Shown here: positions 28,387 to 39,719 of the stretch, one piece after another
Numbering within the stretch: position 1 is the stretch's first letter
How the letters are laid out: each line of letters opens with the position of its first letter
Assembly: GCA_907164885.2 (NCBI GenBank)
Contig: OU015493.1
Coordinates: forward strand, 124,741,570-124,805,569
Source: Dolomedes plantarius
Lineage: Eukaryota > Arthropoda > Arachnida > Araneae > Dolomedidae
DNA length: 64,000 nt
Direction: 5' to 3'
The notes under the pieces: model-generated
What the model saw: only the letters and a program-made list of their open reading frames with translations
What the model was told of the DNA's origin: nothing
The model's database searches: none
Program-made: the position numbers and the translations under genes

Positions 28387-28635
28387 TGTGACTTGGCACA
28401 TGAAGTGCCTAAGTCAGTTTTTTAAGATGACTTTGTTTGCTTATGCCTCTTTAAATAAAGTATTATTTTCAATGTAAGAAGTACCCAAGTCTATCCGATG
28501 CTTTAAATTTTTTTCTAAATCAATGTACAAACTTGGGTGCTTCTTACATTGAAAATAATATTTTTTACAGATACATAAGCAAACAAAGTCATCTTTGGAG
28601 AAATCTGACTTAGACACTTTTTGTACCAAGCCACA
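28387..28635. mobile_element. 250-bp foldback MITE, copy 2
   Basis: A complete copy with ends TGTGACTTGGCACATGAAG and, inverted, TGTGGCTTGGTACAAAAAG. Both termini sit directly in TA-rich sequence. It is highly similar in interior to 26275-26511, with a short AACAAAG duplication in the right arm (28580). Confidence 0.88.
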
Positions 28636-28663
28636 CATAAATATATATATATATATATATATA

Positions 28664-30125
28664 CTGGTTATCAAAAATTAAGGAAAACTCACAAAAATAG
28701 CGATTACTCAAAAAGTTACGCGTAGAATTTAATGAAATTTATACACATTATACAACATATAGGTAGGTATAAAATAGCATAAAAAGAAATCGCCAGACGA
28801 TTAGGGTGTTATAGAAACTAGCATATGTATACAATGAACAAATCGAATGTGTCAGTTTGGTATAGGAAAGTACCTGTAATATGGCGTATGATCCCCCCGA
28901 GAAGCAATACGGCACATACAGCGATGTGTGATGCTGTCAATTATGCGGTCTATGAGTTTGGTAGGAAGTGAGAACCATTGCTCTTGCTAAGCAGTGGAAA
29001 GCGTGGCTAGGGTCCCAAGAGGAGGATTGAGAGCAGCTATACGTCGTTCTAAAGCGTCCCAAACATGCTTGATAGAATTCAGGTCCGGTGATCGAGCTGG
29101 CCACTCCATGCGCTGAATTGTTTCCTGCTCAAGATAAGCATCCACGATGCGAGCCCTGTGCGGTCTCGCGTTATCGTCCTGTAGAACGAAAGTATTACCT
29201 ATTTCCCCGGCAAAAGAGCGCACATAAGCATCAAGGATGTCATATTTATAGGTGTGAGCACTCACATTTCCCCGTGGAAAGACATGAGGTCTGTGCTTCC
29301 ACCCAAAGAGATACCACCCCAAACACAGACACTGCCTGATCCGTATGCATGTCTTTCACAGATGTGTGATGGATGAAAACGAGTTCCAGGTTCTCTCCAA
29401 ATCAAAATACGCCTATTATCGCTTTGGAGGCTAAACCTGGACTCATCCGTAAAGAGAACAGGCCTCCATTGATCACGCGTCCAGTGGACATGTGGACTTG
29501 CCCACTGCAAACGTTCCCGCCAATGGCGTAACGTGGCGGGACGCAAATGGCTGGTCGTCTCGCAAAATGACCACCTTCATGAAACCTTTTACGCACGGTT
29601 GACGTTGATACCAACCTTCCAGAGCTTACAGTGAGGGAGGATCTGCACTCGGAGCTTGCAGGTTCTATACCTTCGCGCGCATAATGACAAACATCGGTCA
29701 TCGGTACTCGTCGTAGCGTATGGTCGTCCTTGGCTGAACCTCCTGGATGCCGAATCCGTGGTTAGAAATTGTTTCAAAGTCTATGAACCACAGACGGACT
29801 CACATTTAGCCATTTGTCCACTTCTGTCTGACTTTGTCCTGCCTCTAGTCTCCCAATAGCTCGCCATCGCAGTTCTTCGGTCAAATGATGCCTGGAGGTC
29901 ATTGTTACAATTTGGCTATACCAGATGTATCTCAGCCTCGCAGCGACAAGTGCCGCCTTTCTCTGAAACATGTACTTTTATGCTCCTCGCAAACGAAGTA
30001 TTCCAACTGCAGCGCCACTATTTTGTATAATGTAGTATTGTTCAGCAACTTTTAAACAGATTGGTCTAGTTTTAAACGTGTTATCCCTCTTTTTGTGATT
30101 TTTCCTTAATTTTTTATAACTAGTG
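28664..30125 (-). mobile_element. Tc1-like transposon, decayed
   Basis: A 1462-bp element with termini CTGGTTATCAAAAATTAAGG and, inverted, CACTAGTTATAAAAAATTAAGG, flanked by TA at both ends. The left terminus abuts a TA repeat. The transposase remnant is on the minus strand. Confidence 0.9.
28987..29925 (-). pseudogene. Tc1-like transposase pseudogene, catalytic Glu replaced by Lys
   Basis: The minus-strand order is clear. The N-terminal HTH starts TSRHHLTEELRWRAIGRLEA, ends VHRL, and is followed by TGA where Trp is expected. Next come the FLTTDSASRRFSQGRP linker, a second HTH, RPVLFTDESRFSLQ (first Asp), CVWGGISLGG, FVLQDDNARPHRARIV (second Asp) and ARSPDLNSIKHVWDALERRI. In the last block the position that should be the Glu of DD34E (PIEHVW) is Lys, codon AAG at about 29070. 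At least three frame changes split the gene. Inactive on several counts. Confidence 0.88.
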
Positions 30126-30220
30126 TATATATATATGCATATATATGTGTGTGTGTGTGTGCACGTGTGCGTGTGTGCTTGCGTGTGTGCTTGCGTGTGC
30201 GTTTAATTGCGCATTCATTT
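30126..30220. repeat. TA/TG-rich microsatellite
   Basis: TATATATGCATATATATG followed by an imperfect (GT)n with GCTTGC interruptions. Confidence 0.85.
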
Positions 30221-30436
30221 GTATGCCCGCATTTATTAGAATATGTATGGACATGCCTCTTAATATTTCGATGAGGAGACAACATGATTTCGTAATGCGG
30301 GTTACTGGATTACAACCTAGAAGTGGGTTTTTATATCTTTTTCTGAAGAAATTAAAATATGCATTTGGAGCAACTTAAAATAGGTATTCAGTATTAACTG
30401 TAAATAGAGAAACATCATCTACGCACTCCATAAATA
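30195..30436 (-). repeat. Dispersed repeat, left part (interrupted by Tc1)
   Basis: Homologous to 58915-59165 and its inverse in the palindrome (shared GCGTTTAATTGCGC, GATTTCGTAATGCGG, ACAACCTAGAAG-like blocks and CATCATCTACGCACTCC). The repeat resumes at 31848 after the Tc1-like insertion. The strand label is arbitrary. No coding. Confidence 0.8.
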
Positions 30437-31845
30437 CACTGCTGGCCACCCAAATTGCAACACCAAGAAAGACAAGAGATATCACAACAAAATTTATTTT
30501 GTGGATAACATGTTGACCAAGTATCAAATGATTAAATTTATAGACTTCTGTGAAGTGTGGTTCCTGCCAAAATCAGTAGCCAGAGTAGCCGCCATTTTTG
30601 GAGATCACCGCTGCCACACGCCTCGGCATTGATTCAAAGAGACTTTGGACGAGTTCTTGGGGTACAGCAGACCAAGCAGCTTCCACACGTTGCCAAAGTT
30701 GATCTGCTGTGGCAGCTGGGGATGGAATCTGGGTCAATCGTAGAGCAACCATGGACCACATGTTTTCTATCGGCGAAAGATCCGGAGAGCGAGGCGGCCA
30801 GGGAAGCAATTCAATCTGGCGATTGACGAAGAACCGTTGGACAATGCGTGCCACGTGTGGTCGCGCATTATCCTGTTGAAATATGGCTGTGGGCAAGCCC
30901 TGAAGGTAAGGAAGGACAACTGGCTCCAACACCTCGGAGATGTAGCGCTGGCCGTTTAAAGTACCGGCAATGCGTACTAGAGGTGTGCGAGAGTGATATC
31001 CAATACCGCCCCATACCATAATACCCGGTGCAGGACCAGTGTGGCGGTGCATAACGCAGCTCTTCAGCATCCTCTCTTCACGGTGTCTCCAGACTCGAAT
31101 GCGACCATCGTGGTGTTGCAGACAGAAGCGTGACTCGTCAGTAAAAACAATTTCATTCCATTCTGCCGTCCACATCCTTCTGTCATCGCACCATTGGCGG
31201 CGGAGACGTCTGTGGTTCTGCGTCAAGGGTAGACAAAGCAATGGACGTCTTGCGGACAGACCACTCTGCTGTAAACGGCGTCGAATGGTATGCGCAGACA
31301 CTGGATGATGCGTTACAGACTGCATGTGCTGTGCTATGGTTCGTGATGTGACAGAGCGATCCGTCACTGCCATGCGCACAATTTGCCTGTTATCACGTGA
31401 AGTGGTGCACTGAGGTGGATGCGATCGAACACGCCGGTCCTTCGTACCCTCCTGCATCCAACGATCACATATCCGCATTACAGTTGTTTGGTTTCGTCCA
31501 ACACGACTACCGATTTCCCTGAAAGATAATCCACAATCTCGGTAGGCCACTATCCTTCCTCTGTCGAACTCGGATACTTGATCAAAAGATGATCGCTGTT
31601 TTCGACGAGGCATAATTGATCGTTTTTTTGAAAAAACCACAAGAAAAACACAATTGCCGAACTTGAAATCGTCGAAATCTCCAAGCCTTAAATAGCGCTT
31701 TGAAGTGGCGCCACAGGCGCGCGTGATGTGCGTCTGCGCTGAAATTCTAATCATTTGCATATCTCACCTCCGCTAATGCATGTTGTAAATTTCATGTTAT
31801 TTGCATGTTTCCTTCAGTGTGTTGCATTTACAGTAGCCAGCAGTG
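30437..31845 (-). mobile_element. Complete Tc1-like transposon with intact transposase
   Basis: The 1409-bp element has inverted ends CACTGCTGGCCAC...AAATTGCAACAC (left) and, inverted, CACTGCTGGCTACTGTAAATGC (right). It is flanked by TA at 30435-30436 and 31846-31847. The uninterrupted target exists in the related repeat at about 59162-59175, which reads CCGTAAATAGATCATG and carries a single TA, so the boundaries and the duplication are directly supported. The single ORF is uninterrupted. Structurally competent. Confidence 0.96.
30573..31613 (-). CDS. Tc1-like DD34E transposase
   Basis: 346 aa from ATG at 31611-31613, where MPRRKQRSS begins. In-frame codons further upstream lie near the terminal repeat and are probably untranslated. 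Residues about 8-60 form the first HTH (FDQVSEFDRGRIVAYRDCG ... SFREIGSRVGRNQTTVMRI). The second HTH spans about 75-135. The catalytic core has the first Asp in IVFTDESRFCLQ, the second in AIFQQDNARPHVARI and Glu in RSPDLSPIENMW, with 34 residues between the last two: a canonical DD34E triad. The GIMVWGGI block is present, and the length (about 340 aa) is normal for Tc1. It cuts and pastes the element at TA sites in the nucleus. There is no frameshift or nonsense codon. Confidence 0.95.
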   Translation of the reverse strand: MPRRKQRSSFDQVSEFDRGRIVAYRDCGLSFREIGSRVGRNQTTVMRICDRWMQEGTKDRRVRSHPPQCTTSRDNRQIVRMAVTDRSVTSRTIAQHMQSVTHHPVSAHTIRRRLQQSGLSARRPLLCLPLTQNHRRLRRQWCDDRRMWTAEWNEIVFTDESRFCLQHHDGRIRVWRHREERMLKSCVMHRHTGPAPGIMVWGGIGYHSRTPLVRIAGTLNGQRYISEVLEPVVLPYLQGLPTAIFQQDNARPHVARIVQRFFVNRQIELLPWPPRSPDLSPIENMWSMVALRLTQIPSPAATADQLWQRVEAAWSAVPQELVQSLFESMPRRVAAVISKNGGYSGY

Positions 31846-31847
31846 TA

Positions 31848-32035
31848 GATCGTAAAGCTCTCATCCCAACGCTACAAGACACCAAAGACAGACCCAAATG
31901 TGAACCCGATGAATGCGCTACCTATTGACAAACTTTCTACTTTCTTATTTACACTTCAATGAATTTTTCAATATGTAATTTCTTTTAATAGGTAGAATAT
32001 TACACTATATATTTCTCCTTAATTATTAATTCAAA
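31848..32035 (-). repeat. Dispersed repeat, right part
   Basis: Continues the family of 30195-30436: AGCTCTCATCCCAACGC, ACCCGATGAATGCGC and CACTATATATTTC blocks align with 59176-59415. Joined across the Tc1 insertion it reconstitutes one repeat. Confidence 0.8.
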
Positions 32036-32975
32036 AATAATATACTAAAACCTAATTATGTAAAAGAAAGCTAGTAAATAAATGCATGATAACGTAACTC
32101 TTAACTAAAATTTTTAATGCCTTTGAGAAAACGGAAATCAGGGATGAGTTTACCCTGATATTAAAAAACGAGAAAGGGAATACATTTTTGTAACTTATTA
32201 GCAATCAATTTATCTTTTAAAAACCAACTTTACCGTCTCTTTCATGAAATGGATATTACAAGTTATTTATTTTAAATATATTCTATGCCCACTTAGAAAT
32301 TTGAACCGATTATATATAATATTTAAAAGCATTTTGAAAGTGCAATTTCACCGTTTGATTTTATAAGTTTTTCAAACGTGCTTTAAGTTCTCTTAAAATT
32401 CTGGATTTTTTTTTAAATGAAGTCTATGGATAATACGCGTCATTTGCCTCTTGGGAAGCTTTCGAATTTAAAAGTACTGCTGAAAGATGCACTTCTTCGA
32501 GGCTTGTTTAAATTCATTTTTGTAAAGCTATTTCTAAATTCGATTAATACTGATTTGTTAAAACACACTAAAAAGTAATATATTTCTGAAATAATTTTTT
32601 TAAATTATTCTCTGAGTTCAGAGTTTAAAATAAATTAGAGTGTACGATAAAAAACAGGTTTTGCCAAATTCGTTTGTTAATATTTGTTAAATTCATTTTT
32701 AATGGCCGAAAGCAATTTAATAGCACTCGGAAAGGACAAATAACCAATATAATGTACTCTTGGAGTTTAAAAGGCCCAACAATATTTTTCATGGACCGCA
32801 GAAGTACCTGTTTTTTTTTCTTTCTGCTAGAAAGAAAATTGAAATCAGTAGAGAGTCATTCCCACGTTTTCTTGATACTAGTTTTTCTAGCTTCTAACGA
32901 TGTCTTCTGGTAAGAAACCAAAGCAGCGTAAAATTAACAAATGTCATTGAAGTCCTGCTAATTGTTACATAAATA

Positions 32976-33235
32976 CAGTGAAACTTATCTAGCCGGCCAC
33001 CCCCCAAAACGGCCATTTTATCGATACCTTTAAATACTAATTTATTACTGGCCGCCATAGAGAAATCCAGGCTCAATTATACGGCCATCCCTCAAAACGG
33101 CCATTTTTTTCGGTACCTTTAAATACTAATTTATTACTGGCCGCCATAGAGAATTCCATCCCCAATTATACGGCCATCCCTCAAAACGGCCATTTTTCCG
33201 GAACCGTAACTGGCCGCCATAGAGAAGTTTCACAC
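32976..33235. mobile_element. CAGTGAAACTT-type MITE with internal tandem repeat
   Basis: The left end CAGTGAAACTTATCTAGCCGG is preceded by TA. The right end, inverted, reads GTGAAACTTCTCTATGGCGG. The interior consists of about 2.7 units of an 88-bp repeat, each with CTCAAAACGGCCATTTT and TGGCCGCCATAGAGAA. Ends and TA flank suggest a pogo/Tigger-mobilised element, related in its termini to 36130-36297. Confidence 0.75.
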
Positions 33236-33237
33236 CA

Positions 33238-33420
33238 GGTCCATATATGCTTCTGGCTGAAGTGTGCGGCTCTGGTTTATGTCGCACCACAAGGGTCGGA
33301 GTCCATCTTAGCTAGTTACCACCTCAATTTTGACCGAGCACCCCCAGGGGTGGCGACATCTGGAAGTATTGCAACCTCTCCCACCTTATCTGATCTCATA
33401 GAGGGATTAGTTTCCCTGTA
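33238..33420 (-). mobile_element. SINE-like fragment
   Basis: Reverse complement of the body of the element at 34600-34785 (shared GATGTCGCC-CCCTGG, TCAAAATTGAGGTGG-AACTAGCTAAG, CTATATGGACC). It lacks the tRNA-like head, so it is truncated. Confidence 0.75.
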
Positions 33421-34483
33421 CTTCATTAAATTGAATACGCTGAGATCTTGTTTAGACATATACGACAGAATGCACGTGTTGTTAAACCACATTTGGCACG
33501 AAAATTAGAATGTCCCAATGGTGAAAATCTAGTGAGGAGTAGATAAGATTTGAGCATTGATAGGGCTCGAGGCGTGGGGAAGTATAATGCCGGAAGAACT
33601 TGATAGAAGGATGAGCTGTAATGAGTGATCGCTGTAGGAATGGGATACAATACTTTGCCCATAATTTAAGATAGAATCAATGAACGTTTGTCCTAAAGTG
33701 TCCTTTTCCCCGAACTCTTCTTCGTAGGCAATAATCCCAAACCTCTTCGAACTATGACTGCTGACAGGCTATTGGAAAATGGGGATGCATTAGTCCGCTC
33801 GTACCTAGATCTAAAGGCCACCAAACACACCTGAGGCATTCAAGGAAAATGCCACGTAATACTATTGCACTCACCGTAAGTGTTCCTTAGTTGATGGTTT
33901 GTTGACAGCACTACGATCATAATTTACTTCACAAACGGTCATCAAATGAGGACTGTAAAATGGCTGATTTTACCATAAGGAATTATCAGTCTAAATATGA
34001 GTAGCTGGTACAAGACATGCATTGTCGTTTATGTCCTAATACTAAGAGATCACACTTCTGATCCAGCTTTGTCAATAATGCATCTGTATTATTACAGCCA
34101 ATGAAATGTAACCATTTCAAAATAAAGCCTCCCACTGCGTTGTTAATGTGACGGTGTTCATCATTCCATTACCTCATGAGGTTCCCTGGGATGCTTTTTT
34201 CTTAAACCGACCTCGCCTTTCAGAAACTATAGCTGATAGGTTCATTGTTTTTGCACCCCTCAGTGTAAGATGAGAAGTTTGAAATTCGGCAAGAAATCCT
34301 TTGATTGGTGGGAATTATAGTTTTCTGTGGAGGTTTCAATATATCAAAGTCTAGAGCGACATTGTTAGTAGTTGGAAAAACAGTTTTAAAAAATTGTCTT
34401 ACAAACTATTAACGATTGTTGGTAAATTTTAAAAGCAAATATTACATTACACATGTCTTATATTGCTTAGATATTATTGGGAC

Positions 34484-34829
34484 TAGAGGTAGCCTTGTGG
34501 TTTGCTGCACGCTTCTTTCGGTGCTGAGGGTGCTCGAATCGAATCACGACACGCACCATTAAATATCTCCGTGTCAAGGCCGGATATGGGCACGTTAAAT
34601 CTGTAGACCGGAAAGTCACTCTATGAGGTCAGAGAAGGTGGAAGAGGGTACGATTTCCCCAGATGTCGCCCCTGGAGATGCTCGATCAAAATTGAGGTGG
34701 CAACTAGCTAAGACGGACTCTCACCCTCGAGGTGCTGTATAAACCAGAACCACTCACTTCAGCTCGAAGCCTATATGGACCTGGTTTGGAACTTCCATCC
34801 TGGGGACATTAGGAACAACAAACAACTGG
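34484..34829 (+). mobile_element. Candidate tRNA-derived SINE
   Basis: The head GGTAGCCTTGTGGTTTGCTG resembles an A box, and GTGCTCGAATCGAATC resembles a B box about 35 bases later. A unique body of about 230 bp follows. The 3' end is a simple AACAACAAACAAC tail. It interrupts the alignment between the two arms of the inverted repeat, as expected of an insertion. Confidence 0.65.
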
Positions 34830-35439
34830 TATCATTTAATACAGACTCAATAGAAACTGCTTTAGTATTCCTATTAAAACATTGATTATTTAAGTCGAGT
34901 ACATTGATGAAAAAGTATCATCTTTTAATTAAATCATTAAAATTTTCCGACGCCCTGAAACAAGATTATGTATGGAGTGGAACAAAATTTTATAATCGAT
35001 AACATAAAAAAAAGGACGATCTCAAAAGAAACCTTCATGAAAGGAAATTTCAGAGTAGCCAAGTATTGTTTAATTTTAGCAATTAGCTTTAAAAAATTGC
35101 ACTAAGGGAACTGATTACTCTGAAGTGTTTGACCTTCAAAGGGAAAATTTAAAATAAACGAGAAACTACCTCAAGAGGAGGTTATTCAAAGTTTCCCTTT
35201 TTAAAGCTTGAAAATGAATGTATAAACAATAGGGTCTTTTTATCATGAATTTACATTCAACAAAAGCTTTTATGTAATAAAACTTTCTGCAGAACTTTGA
35301 GTTTGAACAATATTTAGATGAAAATAAATTCCCCATAAAACTCTTGATACATGGAAGTTTTCTGTTTGAGTAGTGATGTACGTTGAGAGTTGTATTGTTG
35401 GTAAGAGAATTCGATATTATTCGATACCATTACAGCTAC

Positions 35440-36125
35440 CAGCAAATGTTACAGATAAAGCGTTCCGATCTTTTCCGAAAAAAATTTTATAGATAACAGG
35501 ATTATTACTTCATAAAAGTGTTACAGGTGGAGCAAACCAATCTTTTCGAAATTCTTTTTTATATTGAATTTGTCGAGATAATTCGATTGGGCTACGATTC
35601 CGAAAAAAAACAGTTATACAAGTAAAATGTTTCGGACTTTTCAAAAGACTTTTGATATGGAAGCATTTGATGTAAGGTGATAGGACAACAACTTCAGAAA
35701 AGTGATACAGATGAAGCGCTCTAATCTTTTGGAAAAAATCCTTAATACTGAAACATTTGAGATAACTCAAAAGGATTACAATCTTCAAAAAAAGTTATAG
35801 AGAAAATGTTTCGAACCTTTCAAAGGCTTTTTGCTATAGAAGCATTTGATGTAATGTGATAGAATAACAACCTCAGAAAAGTGATACAGATGAAGCGCTC
35901 TAATCTTTTCAAAAGAAATCTTTGATATTGAAGCATTTGAGTTAACTCAATAGCATTACAATCTTGAAAAAAAAAGTTATAGTTCGAAACATTTTATAAA
36001 AAAGTTATTAAATGTTTCGAACCTTTCAAAAGCTTTTATGATAAAGAAGCCTTCCGTATAATGTGATAGGATTATAAAAATGTTACAGATGAAGCGTTCC
36101 GATCTTTTCAAAAGTTGTTTTTTCC
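35440..36125 (+). repeat. Satellite-like tandem repeat, about 177-bp higher-order unit
   Basis: The phrase CAGATGAAGCGCTCTAATC or variants recurs at about 35453, 35709, 35886 and 36085. A companion phrase AATGTTTCGRACCTTTCAAA lies between, giving a roughly 177-bp unit made of two related half-units of about 85 bp. An inverted array of the same family is at 37850-38460. Confidence 0.75.
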
Positions 36126-36129
36126 TGCA

Positions 36130-36297
36130 CAGTGAAACTTCTCTGTGACGACCAGTCATGGTTCCAAAAAAAATTGCCGATATGAGGGGGAGCCGTGGAA
36201 GAGGGGGTAAAATAACATTGGCTCTATGGAGTGTATTTAATCGGTTTTGAACAAAATATGGCCGTTTAGAGGGGTAGCCAACTAGGACGTTTCACTG
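36130..36297. mobile_element. CAGTGAAAC-type MITE
   Basis: 168 bp, bounded by CAGTGAAACTTCTCTGTGACG and its inverted partner CAGTGAAACGTCCTAGTTGGC. It lies in the spacer immediately after the left arm of the inverted repeat. Confidence 0.75.
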
Positions 36298-36975
36298 TAC
36301 ATAGAAATATATATATGAATATGCTATAGCATTATATAGTATAAATATGAGAAAGTATGTCAAATAGTGCTTCATCTACAGTAGGCGATAAGGATGCAAA
36401 ATTTCCGATGCTGTTGTGGAAGAAGTTTAACAACATTTAAACAGAAGCTTAGGAGAGTCAACAAAATGTGTTCCACAGGAAGCGGATTCAGAAGAAAAAA
36501 AACTTAATTATTAAGGATTTCTCTCGCCATCTTGAATCAACTACTTATCAGAATTGCTCTACCGTCCTATATGCTGTGGTTACGGGCAGATTGATAGGGA
36601 ATTCATTCATTATAGATGAGACGTCTTCAGAAATATTATAGATAACCATAATTGCCAGCGATGAAAGTGTTACGCTACATTTTCATGCCAATAAAAAGTG
36701 TTTTTTATCGCTGTTTACCTTCTGTTATCATTCAAAGTCGTTTATACCCTCTTTATATTGAAACGCTTTATACTGAAACTTCAGATGTTCCACTTAATTC
36801 GTTTTAGCGTACATGCTATTTCAGAAAATTAATTCATAACAAGCTAGACAAAATTCTTAAAATTTCAAATATATCACACTATACTTAATCTAATAAAATG
36901 CTTAAGATGTATTTCTTAAAAATGCGTAAGAAAATAAAAGCAATATTTTAAAAATAAATTATATAAATGAAGCAC
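36298..36975. other. Unassigned spacer of the inverted repeat
   Basis: AT-rich, with no frame or repeat assigned. Confidence 0.45.
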
Positions 36976-37658
36976 AATTCGCTCACTCCTTTCAACAATG
37001 TCATATCTCAAAAAATGGGTTTCTTCAGGAGAGTGATTTGAAAGTTTAAAAGTACATTGAAATATGTTGAAAATAAATTTTAATTCTGCTCTCTAGCGGC
37101 TAAATATTGAGTGGTGAGGTATGACGATCTTGCAGGGATATACTACTCTTTCAGGTCATTCTGAAAACAAATAGCTAAAAATCGCCAATTTTTACCATGT
37201 TTTTATTAACTTGCTTTCTTGTGTGTTTGTGTGTGTGTTTGTCCAGTACAAATCTTGCAATCGATTTTTAACTAACTTCCCGACTAGCTAGACATTTGAA
37301 ACTTTTAGAATAGCTCAGAACACGATGACAATGCATTTTTTTAATACTTTTAGCCATCTTTAAGCAGAATTAAATTAATTTTCAGTTATTTTCACTTAAT
37401 TTTGTTTTGTAGACTGGTGCAGCCATCTATTGGCCGGAACGGGAACGAAAAGTTAAATGCAAGTTAACTTCCAATTAACTTCATTTTCTTTCAAGTTGAT
37501 GGGATAATTCATCAAAAAATTTGTAAAAAGTATCTATTAATACATGGAATTGTCAAGTTTATATGATTCATCAGAAAATTTAAAAACATGGTATATAAAA
37601 AGTTCTTTTTATCTTGTAATTATTGAAATATGACGTTGTTGAAAGGAGTGAGCGAATT
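36976..37658. mobile_element. Candidate foldback element
   Basis: The ends are inverted copies of AATTCGCTCACTCCTTTCAA followed by CAA(T/C)GTCATAT, 683 bp apart. Pairing beyond about 40 bp is weak. No target duplication identified. Non-coding. Confidence 0.55.
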
Positions 37659-38120
37659 ATACATTAGGTTTCCAAAATTTTAAACATGATAATTTTTTAA
37701 GAATCATACGTCTCACAATGCAAATACATTCCTAAACTGTAAAGATATCTGTAATCTGCACGGTGAAGGTTTATTCTTATAAAGGTGTTTTGTAAATGAA
37801 ATGATCACAATTCATCTGTCACACTTGAAGCCTGCACTCCCATCGCACAATTCTTCTATATCAAAAAAGCTTTTAAAAGCAATTCATCTATAACTTTTTT
37901 TTTGAATCCGTAATAGTATCGAGTTACCTCAAATGCTTCTACATTTATTAGAAAAAAAAAACTTTTAAAAAGATCGGAATGCTTCATCTGCAACAAATTT
38001 ATAAAGTTGTAGTCCTGTCATGTTATATAAAATGCTTCTTTATCAAAAAGCTGAAAAGTTCGAAACATTTCGTCTGTAATTTTTTTTGGAACTGTAATCG
38101 TATTGAGTTATATCATATGC

Positions 38121-38123
<3 letters not shown>

Positions 38124-38182
<59 letters not shown>
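38124..38182. repeat. (TA)n microsatellite
   Basis: TA repeat embedded in the inverted satellite-like array. The left arm lacks it. Confidence 0.95.
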
Positions 38183-38184
<2 letters not shown>

Positions 38185-39544
38185 AAAAGATTGAAACGTT
38201 TCATCAGTATCACTTTTATGAAGTTGTGATCCTATCGTCCTGTATCAAAATATCGAAAACATTTCTGAAAAGAAAAATCCGAATACTTCATCTGTAACAT
38301 TTTTTGAAGCTCTGATCTCATCGAATCATGCCGAATACTTCTATAAATAAAACTTTTTTTGAAAAGATCGGAACTCTCTATATGTAACACTTTCTTGAAG
38401 ATGCAATTGCATCGAATTATATCGATTTCTCTTAAGAGATACAACTCTTAACATACTTCTCTACTTAAACAGAAAACTTTGATGTATCAGATTTTTATTT
38501 CCGTAATGGGCAATTTATTGGCATGTAAATATCGTACAAAGGCATGGAAGGCTCTGCAGAAAATTTTATTTTATAGAAACCTTCGTTAAATGTTATTTTG
38601 AGATAAAGAGATCTAATTGTGCAAACTTTCATTTTCAAAATTTAAAAAAAAACTTACTAAAATCTCCTCTTGATGTAGTTCCTATTTTATTTTAAGTTTT
38701 CCATTTTATGGCCAATTACTACAGAATCAACAATTAACTTATTTCAATATTTTAAGGCAAATTGTTAACATTAAAAAATACTCAACTACACAGAAATATC
38801 CGTTTATGAAGGTTTCTTTTCCGGTCGTCCTTTTTTATCTAATTGAGAATAAAATTTTGTTCCATAATACAAATAGGGTCTAATTTACTCGTTACATGGC
38901 GTCGGAAAATTTTAACGATTTAATTTAAAGATGATCTTTTTTATCAATATGCTCGACTTAAATAACCAATATTTTAATTTAAGTTTTTAAAGAGCTTCAT
39001 TTGAGTTGTATTAAATAAGTTTTAATAAATATAAGACATGTGTTATGTTATCTATGCTTTCAAATTTACCAACAATCGTTAAGAGTTGATAAGACAATTT
39101 TGTTTTAACTCTCTTACCATCTATCTACTAATGATATTGCTCTAAAATTCGATATATTGAATTCCCAACAGAAAAATATAATTCCGACCAATCAAAAGCA
39201 GCGGGGTTCAAAAATAATGAACCTATCGGGCTTTCAACTTTAGTTACTGAAAGGAGGTCGGTATATGGGAAAAGCATCGTAGGGAACCTCATGACATAGT
39301 GAAATGATGAACAAGGTCCCATTAACAATGCAGTGGGAGGCTTTATTTTGAAATGGCTACATTTCACTAGCTGTAATAATACAGATCCATCATTGCCAAA
39401 GACGGATCAGAGGTGAGATCTTTTCGTTTTAGGATCGAAACTGCAACGTATATGTCTTGCATTATCTGCCCATATTTTTTTCTTTGTCTAATGCGGAGGC
39501 ACTTGTCGTTAGACATTCACCTTTTGTTACTCACCGCTATTTTA

Positions 39545-39703
39545 CTGGCTACTTTATTATGGGAGCACTCTATAGGTGAGCCAGCATTACTCCCTGTGAA
39601 GGAGATGACACGGAAACGACCAGGCCCTATTCGAGATTTTAATTCAAGCCCACTGCGTAGCATCTCACAACGCTAACCACTACACCATGTGGGTGGCTAT
39701 CTC
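39545..39703 (-). mobile_element. Candidate tRNA-derived SINE
   Basis: The minus strand reads TGGTGTAGTGGTTAGCGTTG, an excellent A-box-like sequence. About 25 bases later comes GGGCTTGAATTAAAA, a degenerate B box. It falls between stretches aligned to the left arm, so it is an insertion. It is distinct from the SINE at 34484-34829. Confidence 0.6.
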
Positions 39704-39719
39704 TGCACATATTTAGAAA

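Larger units (their letters stand above)
32036..36125 (+). repeat. Left arm of an ancient inverted repeat
   Basis: Aligns in reverse complement with 37850-46385. Example pairs are 32100-32560 with 45900-46330, 32640-32780 with 45660-45780, 32865-32975 with 44810-44920, 33440-33580 with 40150-40290, 34060-34290 with 39220-39420, 34380-34450 with 39030-39110, and the tandem repeats at 35440-36125 with 37850-38460. Divergence is substantial (frequent substitutions and small gaps), so the event is old. Later insertions in this arm are a MITE and two SINE-like pieces. No host gene recognised inside. Confidence 0.85.
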
